Positions 7,801 to 16,143 of a stretch of 64,000 bases of DNA are shown piece after piece. Under the pieces are notes generated by a model, which saw only the letters and a program-made list of their open reading frames with translations, had not been told where the DNA came from and did no database searches. The position numbers and the translations under genes were made by a program. Position 1 is the first letter of the stretch, and every line of letters starts with the position of its first letter. Source of the stretch: QHXM01 sp032160165. Its GTDB lineage: Bacteria; Acidobacteriota; Blastocatellia; Pyrinomonadales; Pyrinomonadaceae. The stretch is taken from the NCBI GenBank assembly GCA_032160165.1, contig JAVHWA010000035.1:1-64000 (forward strand), read 5' to 3'.

Positions 7801-10271
7801 GAGCCAGCATCTTCAGCAACTGGCTCAACCCCAAAGCCCCGCTCGCCTCTACCAGTCAGGCAAAGTTCGACGTCTTCGTCGGGCGTTGCGCCCACGAGAT
7901 CATCCAGGTCGTCAGCATCCTTTACCCCTGGGGGATCAAGGTCGTACGCACCATCACGCTGCGCCGTGCCGCCAACGGCTACGAGTTTCGCGTCGATAGC
8001 GGATGGAAGGCCGAATCTGATGGCCGGTTCGACTTCAGACACTACGGTTATGTGCCCATCGTTCCGACGCCTCCGCCGGACAAGGCCCCGTTCAAGACTA
8101 TAGAGCGCGAAAGCTTTTATGAAATCCACCCCGGCGTTATCAAAGGTCTCGTCAACGTCAAGGACATCAAAGAGACAACCGAGATTCTCCCCTTCGCGGG
8201 GCAGATGACCATTCAGAAGAACGAAATGTTCCTTGACCAGTCAGGCAAACTGAAAGAGAACAAGAACGGTGTCGAGTATATCGACAGCAATGGGATTAAG
8301 CAGACCGCGACCGGCAACCCGCTGACGTTGAACTTCCTCCTACAGCCTGTCTATTTCAATGCGGATGTCGAGATAGAGGATCCCGTCAGTGGCTTTGCCA
8401 AAATAGTCGTCAACGGAGAGGAGAAGAAGGTCGTCGCTTCAAAGAAAATCCTCGGCTTTGTGCAGACCAAACCACTTGGCCAGCCGCTGACGGTCTCTGC
8501 GCTACACGCCCTGATCGAACGGCAGGGCACGATCGGCGCTCCAATAGACTGCAACGTGGACATCGCAACTACCGGACAGCAGATGCGCGTCAATCGCTTC
8601 GATGTGAGCAACTCTGTGGCGGCGGATTCCAGCAGCCAAATCTTTGTAGTGTCGGCTCGCGGCAATGTCATCCTTCCCAAGGAAGGCTCGTGGGGCATGG
8701 TCAAACACGAGCATGCGACAGGTGAGGTGAGTCCTGTGCCGCAGGAATTCAGCGTGCCGCTGATACGGACCGGCAAGCTCACGCGACAGGGCGAAGTTCT
8801 CGTGCCGGTCCCGTCACCTGCGAACGAACTGTTGCGAGTCGCCAACACCACCGAAATCCTGCGGCCGCCGCAGAACGGAACGCTCAACTACGGCTTCCTC
8901 TTTACCAGCGACACGCAGAAGGCCCTATTCCTCAACCCTGCATTCAAGCACAGCGAAGGCGCCAGGCTGCTTAGCAAGATTCCGCCGCTCTTCGCCGACG
9001 CATTTCGCATCTGCAATTCAAAGGCGATCTTTCCCAACGTCGGTAACGCGATCACAAGCTTTGGTGATGTCATCTCGCTCGATCAGGGCGGGAGCAAGTT
9101 CGAGAAGCTGGGCGATGTCTACAAGTTGATGCAGATCAACGATGTCGTCAGCGGCGTTAAGAAGGAAGGCTACAAACTGCTGAAGAAGGTCACCGACTTC
9201 GAACTCCCCAATACGGAATGGGAGCTCATCGAACTCGACAGTTTCAGGATCTACATAGAGTACAAGGCAGATAAGGTCAAGAAAGCGAACGGCGGCACTC
9301 AGAACATGGATGGCTCGCTTAACTTCGACGTGAACTCGTTCGCGAACAACGTGGCTGACTCGTGGAAGAGCCGAATGAGCAACGTTGGTATCGTCGTAGA
9401 CCTCAATGGCATCAAGCGGCTCATGACCATCAAGGGAAACTGGGACGCGAAGAAAGGGTCAGAGGCACAGTACGGCGGAAGCTCGGACCCCAATGAGGTC
9501 ATGCAACCCCAGATCGAGTTCGCCGATGAGCTGCAGCCGATCATCGACATTCTTGAAATTTTGCAGGACCTGCAGGGCGAAAACTACAAGGATGCTTTTC
9601 AAAAGGGATTGCGCCTTGCGATGAGCAACAAGGCAGGGACCTGGGAATACAAGTTCGAGGCTGCCAAAGAAATCCCCGTCATACGCTTTCCGCCACCGCT
9701 GCTCGATAGTCCGACCGCTCCGCTCAAGTTGGAAGCCGGACTGAAGATCGGCGCCTACTTCAACGCCGCACTTCAAGTACCTGTTAGCCCAACCCAATTG
9801 TTGCCGACGGCGGGGGGCTTTATTGGTTTCTACGGCAAGCTGTCTGTGATGTGCGTGTCGTTGGCAGCGGCCACCATCTACGCCGTTGGCCAAGTCGAAC
9901 TGGACATAGCGGCCGACACCAAAGTCGGTCCGTCGCTGAGGATGAAGTTCGGCTTTGGTGCGCAGATCGTTGTGGGCCTGCCGGTGGTAGGCAACGTCAG
10001 CGTCCTTTACATGGTCGGAGTCGAGATGTACCTCGATTCGAATTTGATCCAGGTCAGCGCCTTCATGCTGTTCCAGGGACGCGCCGAGCTGCTCGGCGGC
10101 CTTGTTTCCGTGACCATCACGATTGAGGCCAAAGGAACTGTTTCGCGGCAACTCAATAGCGGACGAACCGATCTGGCGGCGCAGGTGACTTTCGGCATAG
10201 ACATCAGCATCTTCCTCATTATCGACATCAGCTTTAGCGAGTCGTGGGAGGAGAGCAGACAAATCGCCTGA
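4830..10271 (+). CDS. Very large protein of unknown function (1813 aa)
   Basis: I do not recognise this protein. It has no signal peptide and no obvious membrane helix apart from one short hydrophobic run near residues 867-885. The N-terminal 60 residues are charged and helical; most of the rest reads as beta-rich, with many aromatic, proline and glycine residues. The last 250 residues become strongly beta-rich with alternating hydrophobic and small residues (for example VVGLPVVGNVSVLYMVGVEM), like a large beta-barrel or lipid-contacting sheet. No enzyme motif, VWA, Rhs/YD repeat or calcium-binding repeat is visible. The gene is intact and starts 91 bases before the next, also very large gene, so the pair is probably one operon. 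Possible roles include a structural or secreted assembly component, but nothing in the sequence proves this. Confidence 0.75.
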   Translation: MDTQKLQAMLGGLSGHLIADSPEQELEVERLNQRLARSLLPEDIGQTKRSNFAFENADLFFASKIPSARADSIRTLAQRRTDGAEEPDFRIFVREVPVRSTQLFGSTPLWAGGAAIESTLGPFRRADGRLFWFDFVRIERLVALYIQGKPDPALLFKISTRSRFVERELPLVADASSSYNLSAGSIWINSQLLAPNAPSNYYTGLTIEGGTVSLNTAPQTISNKLTAASSTVVRVSLRLRQPALTGEPVASPYGVDARDATLKLPDRFSFHFSGTSGGTIDEVGRAEWKVYGSEASFRRDQPRQPVYDDLPHRVLIHMTCSEEAFEVSSSRSPFHTLSGRARIDESAWALPAAPIDIANPSPASGIGGLLIKCEKGLNAVWQGMKNGGLDLNHPYILAETGRISVSDLLAKGMFAQQTFELWRDAQNPYGTTIEIQYPEGTPYTYLTFAAGDELLMALGNADVRVDRPVTVTGEPPQVRSKKSLLILAVSETRRLIYLMDDNVLADNLDPKKKPMVLPRPISLALNNALFKVTPVNGCLLFGRLEEDLVKVFRGNLFLTFGLYAYLPTLPDPYAANLHDFIRGQSRSAFNDRNTIPGNGDMQISLWLVSQVKWRHSFQSQDHQVDVSFHFAPLQSQFGNSAGVEALFTDPQEATKLAANGLAHFQTEHDAAEFRPQQSDEMRVEATGETSLTQHAAVGDALRASMSSDSIGRNTDALPNYVAGWNSRYGFARIDAFALLDVSTNADLLGVSFGLNVFGGRQVVTRTTHKVVETREGEQQMVLSSDFPFQVEGMDVVSEAGYARMFTVPQISWEPVFNLTPPVLPADPPWLMNYYPDDGGPTYIVNNSQGTVALAPIPLTDFLVDSFDEAGFFALAFFGLPFGMKALAMLCNTYSNRDGTRVGFNSEPFANEITGARQLRIDGGVPEVEGQGRMFVGSTVQLNNVLNMAGTAQGASTLGQSVTEIFNGEFFNGDPLKERGVPLTRVDISGYGASIFSNWLNPKAPLASTSQAKFDVFVGRCAHEIIQVVSILYPWGIKVVRTITLRRAANGYEFRVDSGWKAESDGRFDFRHYGYVPIVPTPPPDKAPFKTIERESFYEIHPGVIKGLVNVKDIKETTEILPFAGQMTIQKNEMFLDQSGKLKENKNGVEYIDSNGIKQTATGNPLTLNFLLQPVYFNADVEIEDPVSGFAKIVVNGEEKKVVASKKILGFVQTKPLGQPLTVSALHALIERQGTIGAPIDCNVDIATTGQQMRVNRFDVSNSVAADSSSQIFVVSARGNVILPKEGSWGMVKHEHATGEVSPVPQEFSVPLIRTGKLTRQGEVLVPVPSPANELLRVANTTEILRPPQNGTLNYGFLFTSDTQKALFLNPAFKHSEGARLLSKIPPLFADAFRICNSKAIFPNVGNAITSFGDVISLDQGGSKFEKLGDVYKLMQINDVVSGVKKEGYKLLKKVTDFELPNTEWELIELDSFRIYIEYKADKVKKANGGTQNMDGSLNFDVNSFANNVADSWKSRMSNVGIVVDLNGIKRLMTIKGNWDAKKGSEAQYGGSSDPNEVMQPQIEFADELQPIIDILEILQDLQGENYKDAFQKGLRLAMSNKAGTWEYKFEAAKEIPVIRFPPPLLDSPTAPLKLEAGLKIGAYFNAALQVPVSPTQLLPTAGGFIGFYGKLSVMCVSLAAATIYAVGQVELDIAADTKVGPSLRMKFGFGAQIVVGLPVVGNVSVLYMVGVEMYLDSNLIQVSAFMLFQGRAELLGGLVSVTITIEAKGTVSRQLNSGRTDLAAQVTFGIDISIFLIIDISFSESWEESRQIA

Positions 10272-10362
10272 CGCGCTCCAATGGTTCGATCACATCAATG
10301 AAGAAGGCGTCTATCGAGCGCCCTGAAATCAAAGCGCGCAGGAACTTTTCAAAGGTGCACAC

Positions 10363-13300
10363 ATGAAACCGACAAGAAGATTCTCGATTCTTACCTTCCC
10401 GCAACTTTTCGATGGCGAGCGGCTTTCGCTGAACATCGTCGTGCTGCCGCGAAACCAGAATCCACTTCTCCCGGCGATCGAGCAGGATGCGGTCATCCCC
10501 GACGCCCGGCCGTTCGCGAATGCCAAGCTTTCCTTCGAAGCCAGGATCATCACCGGCCTCGCCAGCTTTCCCACAACGCCGCCGGATGCAAGCCGGGCGC
10601 TTGGAACCCAGCCCCCCGCCAGGGCAGAGGAGCTCTTCAGAGCTCTGGGAAAGAATTTTGACATCGCGAATCCCGACCAGGACAACAGCGACCTGACGCG
10701 CAACTCCGACACACCCTCGCCCGCAGTCGCACCCGAACGATCGGTCAAGAAATACTTGCCTGTCAGTTATCGGACCGCCTTCAACTTTACGACGCCCCGT
10801 ACGCCTAATGCCGTGACCGACGACAGCTATCATTGTGCAGTGCGTGGCGCAGGTCTGGTTCCGGGTTTCAAGCGGAGCAAGGATACGATCAGTTGGGGCA
10901 AGGTTTTCGCGTACGCGATGCGACATCCTTTGCTGGCGGCGCAGTTGGGAATGATCTACACAGCCGACTTCGAGGTTGAGGCGTCTGATTTTCCCAAAGG
11001 CGGCTGGCTTTACGTCGATCTGGCCGACGACAGCGATTACAAACCTCAGCAACAGGCGGACTCCGACTTTATCAGGAGATACGCCGCTCGCATCCCGCCG
11101 CTCGAGCTCCGCTCTGGTCGGCCCCTGTTTGCGCCACTGCAGTTTCCCGTTTTGCGCCCGGCCGAACCTCCCGATGGTATCTACGACAATTTATTCATAG
11201 AGGCCGCGGCCTACGACGACGGCTTTGCCAAAATCGTGCACGCGCACCAGCCGCGCAGTCGCAACCTTCTCGCAGAAGAGAGCGACGGCGCGCATCCGGT
11301 TAAGGACGCTGGTATCCGGCTGGGCTGGGACGACGAGCAGATACTTATTTGGTACATGCGGCAGATGACGATCGATCAATCTGTTAGTGACGCGAGCGGA
11401 CGGCTCGAAGCGCCACTCGGCGTCTTCGGTTATGCGGTCGACGTGCGCGAAGCGCGCAATCCGCCTCGCCCGTGGGAGTCTTTGACCGAAGTTCGGAGCA
11501 AACAACCGTTAGCCGTTCCAAGAGAGAAGAACCAGCCCAACGACCCGATCCTGCTCGGCGACTTCGAAGGCGAACTGCCATACCAGGTATATCCCGCGCA
11601 GCTCGATGGCGATCTAAACAAGAACTACTGGCTGCCGATGTACTTCGCCAACTGGAATGGAAACTGTATGGTCCTGCCTGATGCCGACGCGGCGAGCATC
11701 TACCAAACCACAAACCCCGCCATCAAGAGCGACCCTGAGGTAGCCGGCGTCACTGGCGGGACAAAGATTACCGGACCTGCGGAAAATCGGTTGACCGAAA
11801 CATACGCGGCCGACCCGGTTGCGTCTCCGCTTCGCTACGGCCATCATTATCAATTTCGAGTGCGCATGCGCGACCTGAGCGGCGGCGGCGCGGAGATCGA
11901 CACGTCTCCGGTTAACATATCGCCATCCAGCATCGGGCGCTGTCAGTTCAAACGTTACGTCGCCCCGAACCGTCTCCGCATCGAAAACCTTCCATTTAAT
12001 ACGGACACGCCTCAAGCCCTAAATCAGCTCAGCATTCGGCGCCCTCTGCTCGGCTATCCGGCAGCGGTCTATACAACCAGCAAGTATGTGAACCCTGTGC
12101 AGGCCCTGAAGGATGCGGCTGAGAAAATGCGAGACGCGTCGGAGAAGAATAAGAACGCCGAGGCCTTCGGTATTGCCGATCCCGATGTGGACCGGGTGGA
12201 AATCACCGTCGAAGTGCAGACGCTGAAGATGGACAATCTGCTAAGCGTGTCAGGCAAGGAGAACTATGTCCATCTCTACACAACGCGTCGTAACTTCCCC
12301 GCCGTAGTCGCCGAACAGGACTACGACGCCGAGTTTAATATTCCTCTGATCTACAAAGACTGCAACGTGCTTCACACCGGCGAAGAGGCCGACGTGGAAA
12401 ACGATCTCGGGCTGGCGGGAAGCATAGATGATCTGGAAGAAATCTTCCTGCCGACTGCCCGCGTTGTCAGACTGACGATGAGGGCCGTTTGCGAAGACAA
12501 GCCGTCGAACGATGCATATTACGGTTTGCTGAATGCAGCGAACGATGTAGCAGCCATTCCTAACGAGGTCGGACGCGCGCAGGACGTACGCTTTGGGCAG
12601 ATCGCACAGGTGGCGTTGTACAGTCGCTCGACCAACGAATCGGAATTGTTCATAGCCGCGACTGACGGCGAGATGCTGCGCGGAATCTATCTACAGCCTG
12701 ACCCCCCGCCGGTATTCGACGGAAACTTCGTGACGTTTCTGATCGGTAAAGAGATCGAAAAGTCACCGGACATGATCCAGCGGCTTGCCAAAGAGCTTGA
12801 CCTTGAGAACATCGGGCTAACGCTTACGGCGCGTAAGGGCGAGCGCGTCGTGTTCGGCTGCTCGAACCGCATTCGTCACGCGCTCGCGCCTGACAATTCT
12901 TCGCTCACATTCTCGTCCAAGGGCGACCTGATGAATCATTGGTTGTGCTGCGTGACCCTGACGATTAACCGTGATTGGATGTGGGACGCGCTCGAGAGCC
13001 GTAGCTTTGTGGTCAAGCGGCGAACGCATTTTACCCATGACCGCGAAGCCGATGCGGAGAGCCCCGAAGTGGGCGACATCGAAGTCAAACGCACCGCCTC
13101 GTTTGAAGCCTTGCACTCTCCCAAACGGGCTTACACCCGACTTGTATTTATCGATGCAGTCGAACCCAAAAATCCCCGCAAGCAACCACCCGCCAACACT
13201 GAGTTGCGCTTCCCCGACACGATCGATCTGACCTACTCCATCGAGCCGAGCTTCAAAGCCAATCACGGAGCACCGGGAGATGACGATCCGACTCCGCTCG

Positions 13301-14592
13301 AAATCGTGCTGCCGGTCACAACCACGCCGACTCAGGTTCCCAAGATAGCCAGCGCCGGCCTGGCGCTCTCGCCTTATACACGCAACGACAAATATTCCGC
13401 CACTGAGCCCCGTCAGCGTTTCCTATGGATCGAGTTTGCCGAGCCTCTGACGAATCCCAGTGACACGTACTTTGCGCGCGTACTGGCCTACACTCCCGAC
13501 CAGCTCATCAGCAACAATCATCCTGAACTGTTCGCGGCGCCGCAGGAGCCAGCGCTCCCGATAGACCCGGAGTACACGCGCCTGGTCACACTTGAGTCGT
13601 CAAACGATCTGGCCGGCCTCAGCGCGATGCAGCCAATGCAGAAGGCGGTCGATAGCGACGTGCATTATCTATTGCCGTTGCCGCCGGGCTTGCATGCTGA
13701 AGCGGACGAGATGTTCGGCTTCTTCACCTATGAGTTTCGTGTCGGGCACTACCGCTGGGCTGACGCCCCGCCGGACGCCGACGAGGCTGACTCGATGGTA
13801 TGGTGCACGGCGCAGGGACGCTTTGGTCGGCCACTGCGCGCCACCGGAATTCAGCATCCGGCGCCGACGCTCATGTGCGCTGTCAACCGTGATGAAGAGA
13901 AGTTGTATGTGACTGCGCCCTTCGCGGCCGCGGTCTTCGATGGAAAGAACGTAACCGCGCTGCCGCCCCGTACCGAGCTATGGTGCCTGCTATACGCACA
14001 GGTTAGGCAGGCGGACAACAAAGACAACCGCAACATCCTGCTTGATGAGAGACAGCTCGATTGGCGGGTGCGCGTCGAGTCCCAGAAGAATATCGACTGG
14101 CTATCGAGGTACCGGGAGGACGAGCGGCAGATTTTTAAGGACATATCTTACAGAAACGCCAGGGACGATTTGAACTACTACAAGCTTCGCCACAGCCTAA
14201 AACTGAAGGACAAGACCAAGTCGAACAAGGACTCCACCAAGTACGGAACGGCCCTCTGGAGCAATGATGAGATCGCCCAACTGCTGAGCATGTATGGTCT
14301 GCCGGAAGGGTCTTCACTGAGCGTATTGGTAGTCGAAGTCTTCGGCAACATCACTAATCTGGGGGAGTACGTCACGCCAGCGGGCACGCCGAGCGAGCGG
14401 TCAGAGGAACAAACGCGTATGGCGTATCTCAAGTCTCCCATTCGGGATTTCGATGTATCCAACCTGCTCTCGATACGAGCTTATTTTCCGCCGCCGCGCG
14501 AGAAAGAAAGCACGAAGCCGCTGAGTGAGACATTGGGACATCACCGCATACTCCGAACCTCGCCGCTGACTGAAGTGCCGTATGTTTGTTGA
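10363..14592 (+). CDS. Very large protein of unknown function (1409 aa)
   Basis: This encodes 1409 residues that I do not recognise, immediately downstream of the 1813-aa gene. There is no signal peptide or transmembrane segment. The composition is rich in Arg, Asp, Pro and aromatic residues. Several stretches look like beta-sandwich segments; the one near residues 497-515 (HHYQFRVRMRDLSGGGAEI) resembles a fibronectin type III or similar strand pattern. A lysine-rich segment with KLKDKTKSNKDSTKYG lies near residue 1290. The ATG at 10363 follows a short gap with no strong ribosome-binding site. Size, adjacency and similar composition suggest that it works with its neighbour, perhaps in one complex. 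This is inference from context only. Confidence 0.75.
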   Translation: MKPTRRFSILTFPQLFDGERLSLNIVVLPRNQNPLLPAIEQDAVIPDARPFANAKLSFEARIITGLASFPTTPPDASRALGTQPPARAEELFRALGKNFDIANPDQDNSDLTRNSDTPSPAVAPERSVKKYLPVSYRTAFNFTTPRTPNAVTDDSYHCAVRGAGLVPGFKRSKDTISWGKVFAYAMRHPLLAAQLGMIYTADFEVEASDFPKGGWLYVDLADDSDYKPQQQADSDFIRRYAARIPPLELRSGRPLFAPLQFPVLRPAEPPDGIYDNLFIEAAAYDDGFAKIVHAHQPRSRNLLAEESDGAHPVKDAGIRLGWDDEQILIWYMRQMTIDQSVSDASGRLEAPLGVFGYAVDVREARNPPRPWESLTEVRSKQPLAVPREKNQPNDPILLGDFEGELPYQVYPAQLDGDLNKNYWLPMYFANWNGNCMVLPDADAASIYQTTNPAIKSDPEVAGVTGGTKITGPAENRLTETYAADPVASPLRYGHHYQFRVRMRDLSGGGAEIDTSPVNISPSSIGRCQFKRYVAPNRLRIENLPFNTDTPQALNQLSIRRPLLGYPAAVYTTSKYVNPVQALKDAAEKMRDASEKNKNAEAFGIADPDVDRVEITVEVQTLKMDNLLSVSGKENYVHLYTTRRNFPAVVAEQDYDAEFNIPLIYKDCNVLHTGEEADVENDLGLAGSIDDLEEIFLPTARVVRLTMRAVCEDKPSNDAYYGLLNAANDVAAIPNEVGRAQDVRFGQIAQVALYSRSTNESELFIAATDGEMLRGIYLQPDPPPVFDGNFVTFLIGKEIEKSPDMIQRLAKELDLENIGLTLTARKGERVVFGCSNRIRHALAPDNSSLTFSSKGDLMNHWLCCVTLTINRDWMWDALESRSFVVKRRTHFTHDREADAESPEVGDIEVKRTASFEALHSPKRAYTRLVFIDAVEPKNPRKQPPANTELRFPDTIDLTYSIEPSFKANHGAPGDDDPTPLEIVLPVTTTPTQVPKIASAGLALSPYTRNDKYSATEPRQRFLWIEFAEPLTNPSDTYFARVLAYTPDQLISNNHPELFAAPQEPALPIDPEYTRLVTLESSNDLAGLSAMQPMQKAVDSDVHYLLPLPPGLHAEADEMFGFFTYEFRVGHYRWADAPPDADEADSMVWCTAQGRFGRPLRATGIQHPAPTLMCAVNRDEEKLYVTAPFAAAVFDGKNVTALPPRTELWCLLYAQVRQADNKDNRNILLDERQLDWRVRVESQKNIDWLSRYREDERQIFKDISYRNARDDLNYYKLRHSLKLKDKTKSNKDSTKYGTALWSNDEIAQLLSMYGLPEGSSLSVLVVEVFGNITNLGEYVTPAGTPSERSEEQTRMAYLKSPIRDFDVSNLLSIRAYFPPPREKESTKPLSETLGHHRILRTSPLTEVPYVC

Positions 14593-14601
14593 AGCTGGTC
14601 C

Positions 14602-14626
14602 AGCCGCGGCTTCGCACCCCGCGGCT
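14602..14626 (+). terminator. Hairpin after the giant-protein pair
   Basis: AGCCGCGG (14602-14609) pairs with CCGCGGCT (14619-14626) across a 9-base loop, ten bases after the stop codon. There is no U-tract, so it may stabilise the 3' end or act with Rho rather than being a classical intrinsic terminator. Confidence 0.4.
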
Positions 14627-14752
14627 AAGCGAGGCTTTCGCAACAGCGGTCAAGCAAACGACACGATGCTACAGGAATAATCGGCGACGCTCGTGCTGTT
14701 TCGTGTGCGTTCGTGGATGGTAGGGCCGCGTCTCACTGCCCGACCAATTCTT

Positions 14753-14934
14753 GACGAAGGATGCCGAATCTCTTAGACTTCGTCGTGGGCGGGAACCGCC
14801 CGACCAGTCATATGAACAATCGAACTCAGTATCGCTATCGCAACTACTACGGCTCGTTCTCCACCCGGAGGGACGGAGCGGCGATGGGCTGTCTGAGTGC
14901 GATGATCATCTAGCGCAATCTCGAGACAAGATCC
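14753..14934 (+). promoter_or_regulatory. Structured leader upstream of phenylalanine hydroxylase
   Basis: Consecutive hairpins are visible: GACGAAG (14753-14759) with CTTCGTC (14778-14784); GGGCGG-GAA-CCGCCC (14787-14801); and an extended imperfect stem TGTCTGAGTGCG with CGCAATCTCGAGACA around 14890-14930. They are followed directly by the terminator-like hairpin at 14935-14980 and then by the gene. This is the layout of a riboswitch or attenuator. I could not find the T-box consensus or another known aptamer core, so the class is unknown. Confidence 0.4.
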
Positions 14935-14988
14935 GGACCGGCCACTTTCCTTCCACGTGGGGAGGACGAGTGGCCGGTCCTTTATGTT
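14935..14988 (+). terminator. Intrinsic terminator-like hairpin before phhA
   Basis: GGACCGGCCACT (14935-14946) is perfectly complementary to AGTGGCCGGTCC (14969-14980), a 12-bp stem with a 22-base loop, followed by TTTATGTTT. It lies 40 bases before the hydroxylase start codon, where it could attenuate the gene or end a small RNA made from the structured leader. Confidence 0.55.
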
Positions 14989-15027
14989 TATGAAAGCGCT
15001 GAACAATTCTTCGGCGAGGTAGCAACC

Positions 15028-15903
15028 ATGACAGAAGACTCCAAGGCCCTCCTGCTGGATCATGTCGACATGCGAATCGTAGCCGCAGACGCGATCGCGG
15101 ACCGGAATACCATGGTCCAACTCGACCCGGACCATCCAGGCTTTCGCGATCCCGACTACCGCGCTCGCCGCAATCGAATTGCGCGGATCGCGCTGGAGTA
15201 TCAGCCGGGCACTCCCATTCCGGACGCACCTTATACTTCGGAGGAACACGGAGTCTGGCGTGAAATTTGGACAGCGCTCGGGCCCGCTCATCGCGAATAC
15301 GCGTGCGCGGAATACATCGAGTGTGTGTCTCGGCTTGGGCTACCGAAAGACCGCATCCCTCAGTTGCGAGAGGTGGCTGAAAAGGTCGAAGCGATCAGCG
15401 GCTTTCGCCTCGAGCCGGTTGCCGGGCTGGTCGAGCCCCGCGTCTTCCTTGAATCGTTATCGACCGGTGTCTTCCTCTCAACCCAATACATCAGGCACCA
15501 TTCAACGCCTCTCTATACGCCGGAGCCGGACGTTGCTCATGAAATAATCGGACATGCGGTGACACTGGCGAGTGGGCGCCTGGCAGAGCTCAACCGACTT
15601 GTGGGAAGCGCGGTCAAACGCACCTCTTCCAGCGACGCTCTGGAACAGCTCGCGCGGGTCTATTGGTTCACAATCGAGTTCGGCGTTCTGCTAGAGGACC
15701 AGAAAGTGAAGGCCTATGGCACGGGCTTGCTGTCCTCTGCGGGAGAGCTGAGCGCGATGCGGACGGCAGAGTTGCGACCGCTTGATTTGGACCAGGCCTC
15801 GCGCCTCGCCTTTGACCCGACTACGTATCAGCCTGTTTTATTCTGCGCAGACTCGTTTGAGGAGATGTATCTGGCCTTGAGGGATTACCTCTTACGTTGG
15901 TAG
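15028..15903 (+). CDS. phhA: Phenylalanine 4-monooxygenase (aromatic amino acid hydroxylase)
   Basis: A 291-residue enzyme of the biopterin-dependent aromatic amino acid hydroxylase family, which converts phenylalanine to tyrosine with O2 and a reduced pterin. The non-heme iron triad is visible: H171 and H176 in PDVAHEIIGH, and E217 in YWFTIEFG. The STQYIRHHSTPLYTPEPD segment before the histidines is the conserved substrate and pterin region. The length fits the single-domain bacterial enzymes. The ATG at 15028 follows GAGG at good spacing. No pterin dehydratase or tyrosine degradation gene is adjacent. The leader upstream contains hairpins and a terminator, suggesting control by transcription attenuation. 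Confidence 0.93.
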   Translation: MTEDSKALLLDHVDMRIVAADAIADRNTMVQLDPDHPGFRDPDYRARRNRIARIALEYQPGTPIPDAPYTSEEHGVWREIWTALGPAHREYACAEYIECVSRLGLPKDRIPQLREVAEKVEAISGFRLEPVAGLVEPRVFLESLSTGVFLSTQYIRHHSTPLYTPEPDVAHEIIGHAVTLASGRLAELNRLVGSAVKRTSSSDALEQLARVYWFTIEFGVLLEDQKVKAYGTGLLSSAGELSAMRTAELRPLDLDQASRLAFDPTTYQPVLFCADSFEEMYLALRDYLLRW

Positions 15904-15950
15904 TGTCGAGCCGGTGTATAGCCTCTATCTTGCGGCGCACCTAAGGATTT

Positions 15951-16060
15951 CAACGCAGAGGTCGCGGAGTACGCAGAGAGATTAAATAGCATGAACGCCT
16001 TTATTGACGGACCGCTGTTTTGATTAAAACGCTCCGCGACCTTGGCGACCTCCGCGTTAA
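15951..16060. repeat. Tandem-word hairpin element (GCGGAGGTC-type words)
   Basis: The left arm (15951-15980) reads AACGCAGAGGTCGCGGAG followed by a second partial word. The right arm (16031-16060) carries the reverse complement with its own tandem words (CTCCGCGACC, then CTTGGCGACCTCCGCGTT). The unit is about 9 bases. The arms can pair into a long imperfect stem around a 50-base spacer. It lies between phhA and the topoisomerase gene. Confidence 0.65.
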
Positions 16061-16143
16061 AAACTGATCGCACAGACTTCGTAACAATTTCTCAACTAGT
16101 CAGTCCTAGTATATGGCGGCACAGGAAAGTTCAAGGGGTATGA

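Noticed and set aside
7071..8129. A 352-residue open frame on the minus strand, inside the 1813-aa gene
   Set aside because: Its composition (Arg, Asp and His-rich, without hydrophobic core pattern) is typical of an antisense frame in high-GC coding DNA.
14753..14988. T-box riboswitch upstream of phhA
   Set aside because: The conserved AGGGTGGNACCGCG segment is missing, and the gene is not a usual T-box target in Gram-negative bacteria.
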